Shown here one piece after another: positions 16,315 to 24,821 of a stretch of DNA of 64,000 nt. The stretch lies in assembly GCA_015075405.1 (NCBI GenBank), contig JABTUK010000003.1, forward strand, positions 1,054,001 through 1,118,000. The letters are read 5' to 3'. The DNA is from Anaerolineales bacterium (GTDB lineage: Bacteria > Chloroflexota > Anaerolineae > 4572-78 > J111). A program made the translations under genes and the position numbers. A model generated the notes under the pieces. The model did no database searches. It saw only the letters and a list, made by a program, of their open reading frames with translations, and was not told the DNA's origin. How positions within the stretch are numbered: the first letter of the stretch is position 1; the number at the start of each line of letters is the position of its first letter.

Positions 16315-17238
16315 CTAACAAGGCTGCTCCTGCGGCTGATCGAATTCGGAATATGTAAAGGCACCAAAATTTGCCCACAGGGGATCGCTGTAATCAAAAG
16401 CGTGCCATTGTGAATTAGATGCTGCTCTGGCAAACCCCACAACGGCCTCAACTTTGGTGTTTGTGCCATGATATGCACCCGTTTCGACGAGCCAAGTGAA
16501 GAATTTGAGGTCCCTTTGTCTGTTGAAATCATTGTATCCTGATGGATACTGCCCGTTATGGGGAGGACCTGGAGGATTACTATTGCACTCATCAATTATG
16601 ATGGGTTTGTTCGCAAAATTGTAGAGGGTCGCGGCATAAAGCCCCATACCATTATTGGATGAAAAAAGACGATCTCTCATTGAGGTGCAACTTGCCCAAT
16701 AATGGTGACAAGCATATTTTCGCCAGATAAGATTGCCCCACCGATCTTTGAGCCGTAGTGCGTATGTTGTACCAACTTTTGCATTTTTCATTGCGTTAAC
16801 GAAACCAGCCTCATCACGCTCCCACTGCGCTAACGGAGGCGTAGCAGTTGGGATCTGAGTGATTCCGCTGGCATTAATCTGGCGTCTCATTTCGGCAGTA
16901 AAATTTGCAAAATAAGTTTGATACTGTGTTGCAGTAATAGTATCGCTCGGATGATTCGGCTCGTTGGCCGGGATGTGAGCCAGCCAGCGATCTAATCTAC
17001 CGCGTCCCTGAAATTCATTAAAATATGTCACTGCCTCGTTAAGAATGTCATTTATTGGTTGGAGGTTATGATTTTCGTTCACGCTACGAGTGATGATTTT
17101 GCCAACCCAACCAGCACTTACCTGATCTAAGGCAGCTCTTAAGTGGGCGAGCGTTCGTACTTTTACTACAAAAACGCCCATTTGGACAAGGTTAGGGAAG
17201 GGTGCATCTGATATTACTTCAACTCCACGGATAGCCAT
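16315..17238 (-). CDS. TIM-barrel glycoside hydrolase-like protein
   Basis: This protein has 307 residues and no signal peptide. Its layout recalls clan GH-A TIM-barrel glycosidases. IPANEPNHPSD places Glu93 after an Asn-Glu motif, as for the acid/base residue at the end of strand 4. ANKPIIIDECNS places Glu217 at the end of a hydrophobic strand, as for the nucleophile. Early strands are visible as GVEVISDAP and GVFVVKVRT. The assignment rests on these motifs only; the exact family and substrate are not recognised. An AGGAG lies 9 bases before the ATG. The gene is AT-richer than the neighbouring aminotransferase gene and may be part of the same acquired block as the WD40 gene. Confidence 0.65.
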   Translation of the reverse strand: MAIRGVEVISDAPFPNLVQMGVFVVKVRTLAHLRAALDQVSAGWVGKIITRSVNENHNLQPINDILNEAVTYFNEFQGRGRLDRWLAHIPANEPNHPSDTITATQYQTYFANFTAEMRRQINASGITQIPTATPPLAQWERDEAGFVNAMKNAKVGTTYALRLKDRWGNLIWRKYACHHYWASCTSMRDRLFSSNNGMGLYAATLYNFANKPIIIDECNSNPPGPPHNGQYPSGYNDFNRQRDLKFFTWLVETGAYHGTNTKVEAVVGFARAASNSQWHAFDYSDPLWANFGAFTYSEFDQPQEQPC

Positions 17239-17554
17239 GATATTTTACTCCTATCTGTACTTAATCTAACTTGGATCTGCCAGACAATGAGAGCAGTGCA
17301 TTTAGTGTTAGCCGCGACCCTGAAGTATCGGCTGATAGATATAGCCTCAGCCTACTCCCCGACTGTCACCAAATACGCTTCTGATTTGGGCCGAAAACCT
17401 ACGACTCTTTTATCTGGGAGCGTGTTTACGCTCTTGACATCATCATACCCCATCAGTCTGCTGATTTCATCAGGGGAACTCCCTGATCTTTGGTGGAGGA
17501 AATGACAGAAGCGTATTCTAAAGAGAGACGGGAGGAATTAAAAGGAGATAACTA
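17239..17554. other. Intergenic gap before the second aminotransferase
   Basis: About 315 bp with no recognised gene apart from a possible 17-codon leader frame at its right end (17502-17555). The upstream region of the minus-strand glycosidase-like gene must lie at its left end. No terminator or known repeat was seen. Confidence 0.5.
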
Positions 17555-17555
17555 A
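17502..17555 (+). CDS. Possible 17-residue leader peptide coupled to the aminotransferase gene
   Basis: ATG at 17502 has GGTGGAGGAA immediately upstream, a very strong ribosome binding site. The frame encodes MTEAYSKERREELKGDN, and its TAA overlaps the aminotransferase ATG (TAATG). This layout permits translational coupling. The peptide is rich in Glu, Lys and Arg and has no run of one amino acid that would suggest attenuation. It could also be a chance frame, because the aminotransferase has its own GGAGA site. Confidence 0.35.
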   Translation: MTEAYSKERREELKGDN

Positions 17556-18709
17556 TGGACCCAGCCCAACGCTTATCTACCCTAACCGAGTCGGTCATCC
17601 GCGATATGACCCGCCTGGCCATCAAGCACCAAGCGATTAATCTATCACAGGGTTTCCCGGATTTTGACCCGCCGCCGGCGCTGTTGGAGGCTGCGACTCG
17701 CGCCATTCAGAGTGGACACAACCAGTACGCCATCACCTGGGGATCGGCCCGGCTACGGGCGCAGATTGCCGAAACTTACGGGCGCTGGTATGGTATGAAC
17801 ATTAACCCTGAGACCGATGTGACCGTGACCTGCGGCGTAACCGAGGCCATTATCGCGGCCCTGCTGGGGACGGTCAATCCGGGCGAGAAGGTTATCATCG
17901 TTGACCCGTCCCACGAAAACTACGTGGCCGGGGTGCGCTTCGCCGGGGCCGAGCCGGTTTTTGTGAGCATGCGCCCGCCCTTGTTCAATCTGGATGAGGC
18001 TGAACTGCGGGCGGCCTTTGCCCAGCAGCCCAAAGCGATTATCTTCAATACGCCGCACAACCCCAGCGGACGAGTCTTCAACCGGGAGACGCTGCAACTG
18101 ATCGCCGATCTGTGCCAGCAGCACAACACCATCGCCATTACCGATGAGATTTACGAAAAAATTCTCTACGATGGCCGCGAGCACATTCCTATCGCTACTC
18201 TACCGGGCATGGCCGAGCGAACCATCACCACCAGCGGGCTGACCAAAACTTATGCCGTCACCGGCTGGCGGGTGGCCTGGGCCATTGCCCCGGCGGCGCT
18301 GTCTCAACCGCTACGCACCGTGCATGATTTTCTAACCATCTGCGCCCCCACCCCGCTACAAGAAGCCGCCGTCACCGCTCTGACCTTGCCTGATAATTAC
18401 TACGCCGAGATGAGTCAGGCTTACCACGTGCGACGGGATAAGATGATGGCCGTGCTGGAAGAAGCGGGTTTTCAGGCGGTCGCGCCGGAGGGCGCTTATT
18501 ATGTGATGGCCGATTATTCGGCCCTTCAGCCGGAGATGGATGAAATGAGCTTTGCCCACTGGCTGACCACCGCAAAAGGGGTGGCGGTGGTGCCGGGCAG
18601 CAGTTTTTATCGGGGCGACCCCAGCCTCAGCCGGGGGTTGGTGCGCTTTGCTTTTCCCAAGCAGTTGGATACGCTGGAAGAAGCGCGGCGGCGGTTGGTG
18701 GCGGGATAG
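17555..18709 (+). CDS. Class I/II aminotransferase (aspartate/kynurenine aminotransferase-like)
   Basis: This PLP-dependent aminotransferase has 384 residues. INLSQGFPDFDPP is the N-terminal signature, NTPHNPSGR gives Asn169, TDEIYEKILYDG carries the PLP-nitrogen-binding aspartate, and Lys231 in TSGLTKTYAVTGWRVAW forms the Schiff base. The sequence style matches the aspartate/methionine/kynurenine aminotransferase subgroup. Substrate is not readable from sequence, and neighbours do not define a pathway. GGAGATAACTA precedes the ATG. The first base of the start codon is shared with the stop of a short upstream frame. It is distinct from the aminotransferase at 7043 (different N-terminus and catalytic motif). 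Confidence 0.92.
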   Translation: MDPAQRLSTLTESVIRDMTRLAIKHQAINLSQGFPDFDPPPALLEAATRAIQSGHNQYAITWGSARLRAQIAETYGRWYGMNINPETDVTVTCGVTEAIIAALLGTVNPGEKVIIVDPSHENYVAGVRFAGAEPVFVSMRPPLFNLDEAELRAAFAQQPKAIIFNTPHNPSGRVFNRETLQLIADLCQQHNTIAITDEIYEKILYDGREHIPIATLPGMAERTITTSGLTKTYAVTGWRVAWAIAPAALSQPLRTVHDFLTICAPTPLQEAAVTALTLPDNYYAEMSQAYHVRRDKMMAVLEEAGFQAVAPEGAYYVMADYSALQPEMDEMSFAHWLTTAKGVAVVPGSSFYRGDPSLSRGLVRFAFPKQLDTLEEARRRLVAG

Positions 18710-18714
18710 TAAGT

Positions 18715-18803
18715 GTCAGGTGTCAAGGTAGCAGGGTAGCAGGGTAGCAGAGTCGCAAGGTCGCAAGGTAACAAGATTCACGCATCACGCATCACGCATC
18801 ACG
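18715..18803. repeat. Short tandem repeats downstream of the aminotransferase gene
   Basis: The gap contains three successive small tandem arrays: a GGTAGCAG-type unit, a TCGCAAGG-type unit and about three CACGCAT units. They look like slippage products and have no coding potential. Confidence 0.7.
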
Positions 18804-18847
18804 TTTTCCTGATTCGTATCGAGGCACTATGATTTCTTTTTTCCCCA

Positions 18848-19993
18848 TCACCACAACGACTTGCCGCCCTGCCCTTGTAGCGCCTGGTCAATGGCTTCGC
18901 CCCAGTCGGGTCTGACAGTGGTGTAGGCGCGGATAAGGCCGTAACTGCCGGCCAGCATCATATCGCCAAAGGGCGTAGCCAGGTAAGGGTTGAGGGCTGA
19001 CCCGCGCAGAAAGTTGCGCCGGGGGCCGGTAATGGACAGGAACTCCAGCGGGATGGCGTGATGGGCAAACATCACCGCGCCATGGCCGTTGCTGTCAAAA
19101 ATTTCGGTGTGGCTCAAGTCGCCCTGGGCCAGGCGGCGCAGGTAGCCTTCCAACTGGGCCGGGGTGATTTCGCCGGTGTGATGTTCAAACACACCTTCGA
19201 TCCCGCCCGCCGGGTCGTCGTTGGTCGGCCCGAGCCGAAACGCCAGGCAGTGAAAATTGCCGATATTAGCCACAATCGCCGGGCGAGTTTGCCCCACGCG
19301 CGGGTCTTCCAGCGCCCCAAGCACGGCCGCGGGAGCTGTGTCCATCAGCAGTACCGGCAAATCGGGCCGGGCGGCGCGAGCGGTGCGGGCGGTCGCCTCC
19401 AGGCGAGTCATCATCGGTGGGACGTGTTCGGCGGGAAAGGCAAAGCTGGTCAGGCTGTTGCGGGTCTGAATGCGCGTTTCGATATATTCAAAGCGAAAAA
19501 GGCGGTCGCTGACGCCGGGCGGCGCGTTGCCGTGGTCGAAAACGGCGATGGCGATAGCATCGAGGTCGTGGTCCAAATCCACGCCGAAGCGGGCAAAAGC
19601 GGCAGCGATGGCCCGGTAATCAAAGTCGCCCATTGTCAGGTGGACAGCCTGACCGTTAATAGCAGCGGCCTCGTCTTCCCCCACAATTGTAGCACCCAGC
19701 GCTTCGACGCGGGCAGGGTCGTCGTCAAAGGTGCGGGCGGCGTCGGGCGTGACCCACAGCGGATAACCGGCCTGGGCGTGATCACGGGCAGCCCAGGCGC
19801 AGGGACCGCCCCCCATCAATACGCCGCTGAGCACCACTCCGACCCCTTGTTGAGTGGCAGCACGGATCTGCTGCGCCAGCATCACCGTTGGTGAGGGCAA
19901 AACCAACTTGTAACAATTTTCAACCTCTTTGTCGCTGTCAAACAGCAAAATATCCTGGGTGCCGGTCCCGACATCCACGGCGAGGATTTTCAT
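18848..19993 (-). CDS. DUF1786 family protein (actin-like ATPase fold candidate)
   Basis: This protein of about 381 residues was recognised as DUF1786-like (older databases call the family putative pyruvate formate-lyase activating enzyme, which is not supported by motifs here). The start MKILAVDVGTGTQDILLFD is a phosphate-1-type loop like that of sugar kinases and actin-like ATPases. No radical-SAM CxxxCxxC motif is present. A second nucleotide-binding-like segment is PAIVANIGNFHCLAFRLG. The ATG at 19993 is chosen because GGAG lies 6 bases upstream; the frame is open 58 codons further without family similarity. A palindrome separates it from the gene at 20074. The role is unknown. Confidence 0.8.
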   Translation of the reverse strand: MKILAVDVGTGTQDILLFDSDKEVENCYKLVLPSPTVMLAQQIRAATQQGVGVVLSGVLMGGGPCAWAARDHAQAGYPLWVTPDAARTFDDDPARVEALGATIVGEDEAAAINGQAVHLTMGDFDYRAIAAAFARFGVDLDHDLDAIAIAVFDHGNAPPGVSDRLFRFEYIETRIQTRNSLTSFAFPAEHVPPMMTRLEATARTARAARPDLPVLLMDTAPAAVLGALEDPRVGQTRPAIVANIGNFHCLAFRLGPTNDDPAGGIEGVFEHHTGEITPAQLEGYLRRLAQGDLSHTEIFDSNGHGAVMFAHHAIPLEFLSITGPRRNFLRGSALNPYLATPFGDMMLAGSYGLIRAYTTVRPDWGEAIDQALQGQGGKSLW

Positions 19994-20009
19994 GAAAGCT
20001 CCTACGGAG

Positions 20010-20069
20010 CGACCGGGGACGAAAGACCGGAGACCGGGATTACTCTTTCCGGTCTCCGGTCTCCGGTCG
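20010..20069. repeat. Palindrome of the ACCGGGGAC type
   Basis: Repeats of GACCGGAGACCGG and its complement face each other between the genes at 18848 and 20074. It resembles 6941-6998. On the minus strand it lies just downstream of the gene at 20074, but the T-run is on the wrong side for a clear terminator in that direction. Confidence 0.55.
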
Positions 20070-20073
20070 TTTT

Positions 20074-20778
20074 TTAATTCTTCACCTTCTTGGGTAACTG
20101 CTTTTCCACGTACAGCTTGCCTTCGGGGGTGACGGACATAGAGCCGTTTTGGTTGGCTTTGATCCAACCGCGATGCTCGGCGGTCAGGCGCAGGCTGTTT
20201 TCGATGTTCAGGGGGGCGCGGATTTTGGCCTCGCGGTAGCAGGTGTAAACATGATCCAGGGTGACGGGTTTTACCTTGAGAATGTGCTGCAAGTAGTACA
20301 AAAAAACCAGGTTGCGCTCTTCGTTGGTGATGGGCAGCTTGGCATCCATAAATTCAACCAGAGAAGGATGGCCGCTGGTATGCCCCAATTCCAGGGTTTG
20401 GAGGTAGGTGTAAGTGGGGGCGGGCACTTTGATTTCGGCTGCGGGCAGAGAAGGCTCAGGTTCAGGCGGGGGTGGAGGAGGTACAGCTTCGGGCAGCGGC
20501 TCTGGAATAACCTCACTCACCACGGGGGTTGGAGCGGGAATAGCTTCATCGGTTGGCGGTTCAACCGGCACAGGAGTAGTCCCCCGCCGAATTTTTGGAC
20601 TGCGTGGTGTTTTAATCCGTTTCGATTTGGCCGCCAGTGCTGTTTCTTCTTCGGTAGCGCGGCCGTCCGGCTCGACAAAATTAGCTTTGAAGTCAGTGTA
20701 AATAGCCTTGACAAAGGTTTCACTGCCTTCAACCTCCAGAATCCCCTGGGACAAATCTATTTTTAATTTAGTTGTCAT
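20074..20778 (-). CDS. Hypothetical protein with Pro/Glu-rich linker and C-terminal winged-helix-like region
   Basis: About 234 residues in three parts. Residues 1-45 (MTTKLKIDLSQGILEVEGSETFVKAIYTDFK) form a compact alpha/beta start. Residues 50-120 are low complexity, rich in Lys/Arg then Pro/Glu/Val, and probably disordered. Residues 125-234 contain YTYLQTLELGHTSGHPSLVEFMDAKLPITNEERNLVFLYYLQHIL and LTAEHRGWIKANQNGSMSVTPEGKLYVEKQL, resembling winged-helix modules. No function is recognised. The ATG at 20778 follows GAGG; the open frame begins 19 codons earlier. It has no signal peptide, so a cytoplasmic DNA- or protein-binding role is a guess. Confidence 0.75.
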   Translation of the reverse strand: MTTKLKIDLSQGILEVEGSETFVKAIYTDFKANFVEPDGRATEEETALAAKSKRIKTPRSPKIRRGTTPVPVEPPTDEAIPAPTPVVSEVIPEPLPEAVPPPPPPEPEPSLPAAEIKVPAPTYTYLQTLELGHTSGHPSLVEFMDAKLPITNEERNLVFLYYLQHILKVKPVTLDHVYTCYREAKIRAPLNIENSLRLTAEHRGWIKANQNGSMSVTPEGKLYVEKQLPKKVKN

Positions 20779-20889
20779 AGCTTGGCCTCTGCGTGGATAT
20801 AATCGGCACTTCATTATAGCATAAATTGGCTGCATCTATCAATATGCCCTCAGTCTTAGAAATCGTTCGCTCATAACATTTCAGCTCGA

Positions 20890-20926
20890 GAGATTAGAGA
20901 TTGGAGATTTAATAATCTCTAATCTC
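20890..20926. repeat. Perfect hairpin in a divergent intergenic region
   Basis: GAGATTAGAGATT (20890-20902) and AATCTCTAATCTC (20914-20926) are exact complements. A related ATCTCCAATCTC palindrome lies at 33115-33157. It sits between divergent genes, so it is not a simple terminator. Confidence 0.65.
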
Positions 20927-21015
20927 CTGGCATAATGAAGTCATTTACGGACGAGTCCTTTTTCTATCAAGCGCGAAATTGTAAAACGAGCCAGGTGGAG
21001 TAAAATCAGCACTCT

Positions 21016-22155
21016 ATGGCTGCTCGCATTGGCATTGATTATACGGCGGCGGTACAACAGGCCGCCGGCATTGGGCGCTACAGCCGCGAGCTGGTCAAGG
21101 CGCTGGCCGCGCTGTCACCTCAAAAAGAAGCACTAGAATACCGTCTGTTTGTGGCCTCAGCGGGAAGAGTCTCTCTACCGGCGCTGCCCGGCCCCAACTT
21201 TGCCTGGCGGCCCACCCGACTGACTGAGCGCTGGCTGGCCCGATTGTGGTACCGGCTGCATTTGCCGCTGTGGATTCAAACCTGGACCGGCCCGCTCGAC
21301 CTGTTCCACGCCACCGACTTTTTTTTGCCGCCGGTCAAGCCAGGCACACGCACCCTGGTCACGGTACATGACCTCTCTTTTGTCCGCGAGCCGGAAACGA
21401 CCATGCCAGGGATGAGCCGCCAGTTGAACCAATGGGTGCCCCGCTCGGTCAGACAGGCCGACCACGTGATTGCCGTTTCGGAAGCCACCCGGCAGGATTT
21501 GATCGAGTTGTATCAAACCCCACCACAAAAAATCAGCGTGCTTTATCACGGCGTCACCGCCGATTTCCAGCCGGTGACTGCCCCGGACCGGCTGGCTTTG
21601 GTGCGTCAGAAGTATGGTTTGGGGTCGCAGCCGTTCATTTTGAGCCTGGGGACCATCCAACCCCGCAAAAATTACCAACATTTGATCCAGGCGTTTGCCG
21701 CTTTAGACCCGGCTCTGGCGCTGGTCATTGTTGGTAGTAAAGGCTGGCATTATGAAGCTACGTTTAACGAAGTTGCTCGCTGCGGCCTGACCGGGCGCGT
21801 CCACTTTTTTGGCTTTGTGGCCGACAACGATTTACCGGCGCTGTACAGCGCCGCCAGCCTGTTTGTATACCCATCATTATACGAAGGTTTTGGCCTGCCG
21901 GCGCTGGAAGCAATGGCCTGCGGCACGCCGGTGGTCGCCTCCAACCAATCCGCCCTGCCCGAAGTGGTGGGTGAGGCCGGTCTGCTGGTAAACCCACACG
22001 ATGTGGAAGCGCTGGCGGCGGCTATGTCGCGCCTGCTGGCCGATACCGATTTGCGCCAGAAATTAGCTCAAGCCGGACAAGCGCGGGCGGCTCAATTTAC
22101 CTGGACAGGGATGGCCGCCCAATTGTTAGATTTGTATAAAACTTTACTGGATTGA
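21016..22155 (+). CDS. Family 4 glycosyltransferase, first of a pair
   Basis: This GT-B retaining glycosyltransferase has 379 residues. The N-terminal acceptor domain starts with IGIDYTAAVQQAAGIGRYSRELVKAL. The C-terminal donor-binding domain (about 200-379) has LSLGTIQPRKNYQHLIQAF and the GT4 signature YPSLYEGFGLPALEAMACGTPVVAS, whose EGFGLPxxE contains the nucleotide-sugar-binding glutamates. It should transfer a sugar during cell-surface polysaccharide or glycolipid synthesis. The next gene encodes a homologous enzyme and starts 2 bp after this stop, so the two act in one pathway. AGGTGGAG lies about 15 bases before the ATG. Confidence 0.93.
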   Translation: MAARIGIDYTAAVQQAAGIGRYSRELVKALAALSPQKEALEYRLFVASAGRVSLPALPGPNFAWRPTRLTERWLARLWYRLHLPLWIQTWTGPLDLFHATDFFLPPVKPGTRTLVTVHDLSFVREPETTMPGMSRQLNQWVPRSVRQADHVIAVSEATRQDLIELYQTPPQKISVLYHGVTADFQPVTAPDRLALVRQKYGLGSQPFILSLGTIQPRKNYQHLIQAFAALDPALALVIVGSKGWHYEATFNEVARCGLTGRVHFFGFVADNDLPALYSAASLFVYPSLYEGFGLPALEAMACGTPVVASNQSALPEVVGEAGLLVNPHDVEALAAAMSRLLADTDLRQKLAQAGQARAAQFTWTGMAAQLLDLYKTLLD

Positions 22156-22157
22156 CC

Positions 22158-23309
22158 ATGCATATCTGCCTTGATGTTTCTCCGACAGCGCAAAAACACG
22201 CCGGCCTGGGGCGTTATGCCGGCGAAATTGCCCGCGCCATAGCCGAACACAAAAGCCGGTTCGACTTGTCCTTATTTTACAATGATGATGGCCAGGCGGA
22301 ACTGCCGGATTATCTGCGGCATCTGCCCCGGCGCACGGTCAAGCTGGGCAATAAACCCTGGCGCATGACCGTGCTGCTCTCGCAGATGACGCGCTGGCCG
22401 TTGGACCGGGTTTTTGGGGCGACAGATATTTTCCACGCCACCAATCACCTGCTGGCTCATTTTAGTCAGGCTCGCACCGTTTACACCCTGCACGACCTCA
22501 TTTTTTTGCGTTACCCGGAATACCACTTACCCTATAACCGCTGGTATCTGACCTTGAGTATGCCGCGCTATCTGCGCGCCGCCGATATGATTATCACTCC
22601 ATCGGAATGGACTAAACAGGATGCGCTGCATTATTACGGGCTGCCGGAAGCAAAAATCAAGGTTATTTACGAAGCGCCGGCCCCTACGTTTCAGCCGGTT
22701 AGCGACCCCGGCCGCCTGGCGCAGATTCGCCAGAAGTATCGGCTCCCGGCCCAGTTTATTTTGCACGTCGCCACCATCGAGCCGCGCAAAAATCTCAGCC
22801 GGCTGCTCGACGCTTTTCAGCCGCTCCTGGCGGATTGGCCCGATTTGAAACTGGTTTTGGTCGGCAAAAAAGGCTGGCTGTATGAGTCATTTTTTCAAAA
22901 GCTGCAAGCGATGGGCTTACAGGAGTGCGTTATTTTTCCCGGCTATGTGGACGAAGCCGACCTGCCGGGCTTCTACCAACTGGCCGAACTGTTTGTGTTT
23001 CCATCCCTGTATGAAGGCTTTGGCTTAGGTCCATTGGAGGCGATGGCCTGCGGCGCGCCGGTGGTCAGCAGCAATAGTTCCAGTTTACCCGAAGTGGTTG
23101 GCGAGGCCGGCCTGCTGCTTGACCCGACCGACACCGCCGCCTGGAGTCAAGCCCTGCGCCGGGTTCTGGCCGACCCGGAACTACGTCAGGATTTGAGCCA
23201 GCGGGGGCTAATCCAGGCGCAAAAGTTTTCGTGGCAAAAAGCCAGCGCTGAGTTAGCAGAAGTTTACTGTTCTTTGCGGCTGGAGAGGAAGACTCGTTCG
23301 GCCTGCTAA
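22158..23309 (+). CDS. Family 4 glycosyltransferase, second of a pair
   Basis: This protein of 383 residues is homologous to the preceding gene product, showing a tandem duplication. N-terminus: ICLDVSPTAQKHAGLGRYAGEIARAIAEH. Donor domain: LHVATIEPRKNLSRLLDAFQ and FPSLYEGFGLGPLEAMACGAPVVSS with the GT4 glutamates. ATG 22158 is preferred over the in-frame TTG at 22152 and leaves a 2-bp gap after the upstream stop, consistent with coupling. It probably adds a second sugar in the same glycan pathway. No membrane helix is present; such enzymes bind the membrane face through basic patches. A family A palindrome lies downstream. Confidence 0.93.
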   Translation: MHICLDVSPTAQKHAGLGRYAGEIARAIAEHKSRFDLSLFYNDDGQAELPDYLRHLPRRTVKLGNKPWRMTVLLSQMTRWPLDRVFGATDIFHATNHLLAHFSQARTVYTLHDLIFLRYPEYHLPYNRWYLTLSMPRYLRAADMIITPSEWTKQDALHYYGLPEAKIKVIYEAPAPTFQPVSDPGRLAQIRQKYRLPAQFILHVATIEPRKNLSRLLDAFQPLLADWPDLKLVLVGKKGWLYESFFQKLQAMGLQECVIFPGYVDEADLPGFYQLAELFVFPSLYEGFGLGPLEAMACGAPVVSSNSSSLPEVVGEAGLLLDPTDTAAWSQALRRVLADPELRQDLSQRGLIQAQKFSWQKASAELAEVYCSLRLERKTRSAC

Positions 23310-23343
23310 GGATTGTGGATTAAATAACTTCTACATTTTGGTT

Positions 23344-23434
23344 CATGTCATTTCGAGTGATAGCGAGAAATCCTCACTACCCTGACTTAAAATCAACGTT
23401 GAAGGGGATTTCTCCCTTCGGTCGAAATGACATG
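23344..23434. repeat. Family A palindromic element, copy 1
   Basis: CATGTCATTTCGA (23344-23356) and TCGAAATGACATG (23422-23434) bound a 91-bp palindrome. Inner arms GCGAGAAATCC and GGGATTTCTCCC also pair. Outer arms of the TGTAACTGCTCAGCC type are missing in this copy. It lies between convergent genes. Confidence 0.8.
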
Positions 23435-23457
23435 CCACGATTATTTGATTTCCATTC

Positions 23458-24369
23458 CTAAGCCGGGCCGGTCACCGGCAGGCTTGGGTCAGTGCTCCAC
23501 TCCTCCCACGAGGCATCATACAACGCTAAATAACGATACCCGGCCAGGTACAGGGCGAACAACCCTAACGAAGCCGAAATGCCAACGCCGCAGTAAGTAA
23601 TCACACGCTGCTCCGGCTGTAAGCCGGCGGCCTCGGCCCTGGCCCGCAGCACTTCCGGGGCCAGATAGGTCCATTCCACCGGATCGAGATTGGTTGAGGC
23701 ATGCCAGTGGATTGCGCCGGGAATGTGTCCTGCCCGGATGGGTCGCCGCGCGCCAATCTCCACTTCTGTTTGGCCGGGGGGTAAATATAAACTGCCGCGA
23801 GGCGTCCAGACCGCCTGGCCCAGGTATTGTTCAGGGGGACGAGTGTCTACCAGGCGGGTATTAGCATAACTGCCGCCACAAACCTGCTTGATTTCGGCGG
23901 CGGTGGCCAGCCAGTGCGCTTGAGGGCGGGGCGTAAAAACCGCCGGGGCCGGCTGCGGCAGATCGGTACTGAGCGGGCGATTTTCGGCCAGCCATTTGGT
24001 CAAACCGCCGTTAAGCACGGCGACCTGCTCGTGGCCGTAATAACGCAGCGCCCACCACAGACGGGCTGCGCCGGAGTAATCGGTTTCGGCGTAGGCCACC
24101 ACAGCCGTGTCATCGCCAATGCCGGCAGTGGCCATCACCTCGGCAAAGCGGTCCGGCGGTAGGAGCAGGTCGCGTACCCCCTCACGGGTGTAACCAAAAT
24201 CGAACTGCCAATCGAGATGCACCGCGTCGGGAATGTGACCGGCCTTATAAAGGTCACGGCTTGACCCATCGCCGCGCCAGCGAGCATCTACCACTCGCAG
24301 CTTGGAGCCGCCTAGATGGACCGCCAACCACTCCGTTTCGACCAGGGGATGATTGACAAAATCAAACAT
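23458..24369 (-). CDS. Two-domain sulfurtransferase (rhodanese / 3-mercaptopyruvate sulfurtransferase)
   Basis: This protein has 303 residues and two rhodanese domains. The N-terminal domain (1-140) lacks the catalytic cysteine (AYAETDYSGAARLWW). The C-terminal domain (150-300) has Cys260 in ITYCGVGISASLGLFALYLAGY, the persulfide-forming loop. The family moves sulfane sulfur from thiosulfate or 3-mercaptopyruvate to an acceptor such as cyanide or thioredoxin. The loop CGVGISA is closer to the CG[SV]GVTA of mercaptopyruvate enzymes, but substrate choice is not decided. No signal peptide is seen, so it is cytoplasmic. It is transcribed alone, away from tRNA-Cys. Confidence 0.92.
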   Translation of the reverse strand: MFDFVNHPLVETEWLAVHLGGSKLRVVDARWRGDGSSRDLYKAGHIPDAVHLDWQFDFGYTREGVRDLLLPPDRFAEVMATAGIGDDTAVVAYAETDYSGAARLWWALRYYGHEQVAVLNGGLTKWLAENRPLSTDLPQPAPAVFTPRPQAHWLATAAEIKQVCGGSYANTRLVDTRPPEQYLGQAVWTPRGSLYLPPGQTEVEIGARRPIRAGHIPGAIHWHASTNLDPVEWTYLAPEVLRARAEAAGLQPEQRVITYCGVGISASLGLFALYLAGYRYLALYDASWEEWSTDPSLPVTGPA

Positions 24370-24412
24370 AGAGTCTGCCTCAGCCCAGTAATGTTAAAAT
24401 AAAAGTAGGGAT

Positions 24413-24459
24413 GGAGTCCAAAGCTTGCTTTGGCTTTTCCAAACCAAAATTTGGACTCC
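24413..24459. repeat. Hairpin element upstream of the sulfurtransferase gene
   Basis: GGAGTCCAAA (24413-24422) and TTTGGACTCC (24450-24459) are perfect complements, with AAGC..GCTT and TTTGG/CCAAA inside. It is close to the sulfurtransferase promoter region and the tRNA terminator. Confidence 0.55.
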
Positions 24460-24492
24460 CGGTTCCACAATTGCCCCTCATTTTGGTCACAA

Positions 24493-24525
24493 CCAAATAA
24501 AAAGGGCCAAGAAACCTTGACCCTT
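24493..24525 (-). terminator. Rho-independent terminator of tRNA-Cys
   Basis: Read on the minus strand, AAGGGTCAAG, loop GTTT, then CTTGGCCCTT is followed by TTTATTTGG. The stem has 10 pairs counting one G-T pair. It begins 12 bases after the tRNA 3' end. Confidence 0.85.
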
Positions 24526-24536
24526 GGGATTGCTTG

Positions 24537-24608
<72 letters not shown>

Positions 24609-24821
24609 AGGAAAATGGACAACTGTCTTAAAACAAACAATGCGTTCTTAGACAGGAGAAGATATAGTTACGTCCTTATTTTACCATGTCTTCTTCATCC
24701 GTCAAATCTTCATTTAGCCCGGCATGCCCTCCCGAAACTAAACGAACTCAAATGGGCCTATAACCTATCAAGAGGGTGAAAGGGTGACATAACCTGGGTA
24801 ATTCTTTTAGGTATTCAACTC
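24609..24821. other. Gap upstream of tRNA-Cys and downstream of the transporter gene
   Basis: About 210 bp without a recognised gene. It must contain the tRNA promoter on the minus strand, but no convincing hexamer pair was assigned. Confidence 0.45.

Noticed and set aside
19058..19894. Plus-strand open frame of about 278 codons
   Set aside because: It is antisense to the DUF1786 gene, which has a good ribosome binding site and a phosphate-loop start.
18848..19993. Pyruvate formate-lyase activating enzyme
   Set aside because: The older family label implies this, but there is no radical-SAM cysteine motif; the fold looks actin-like.
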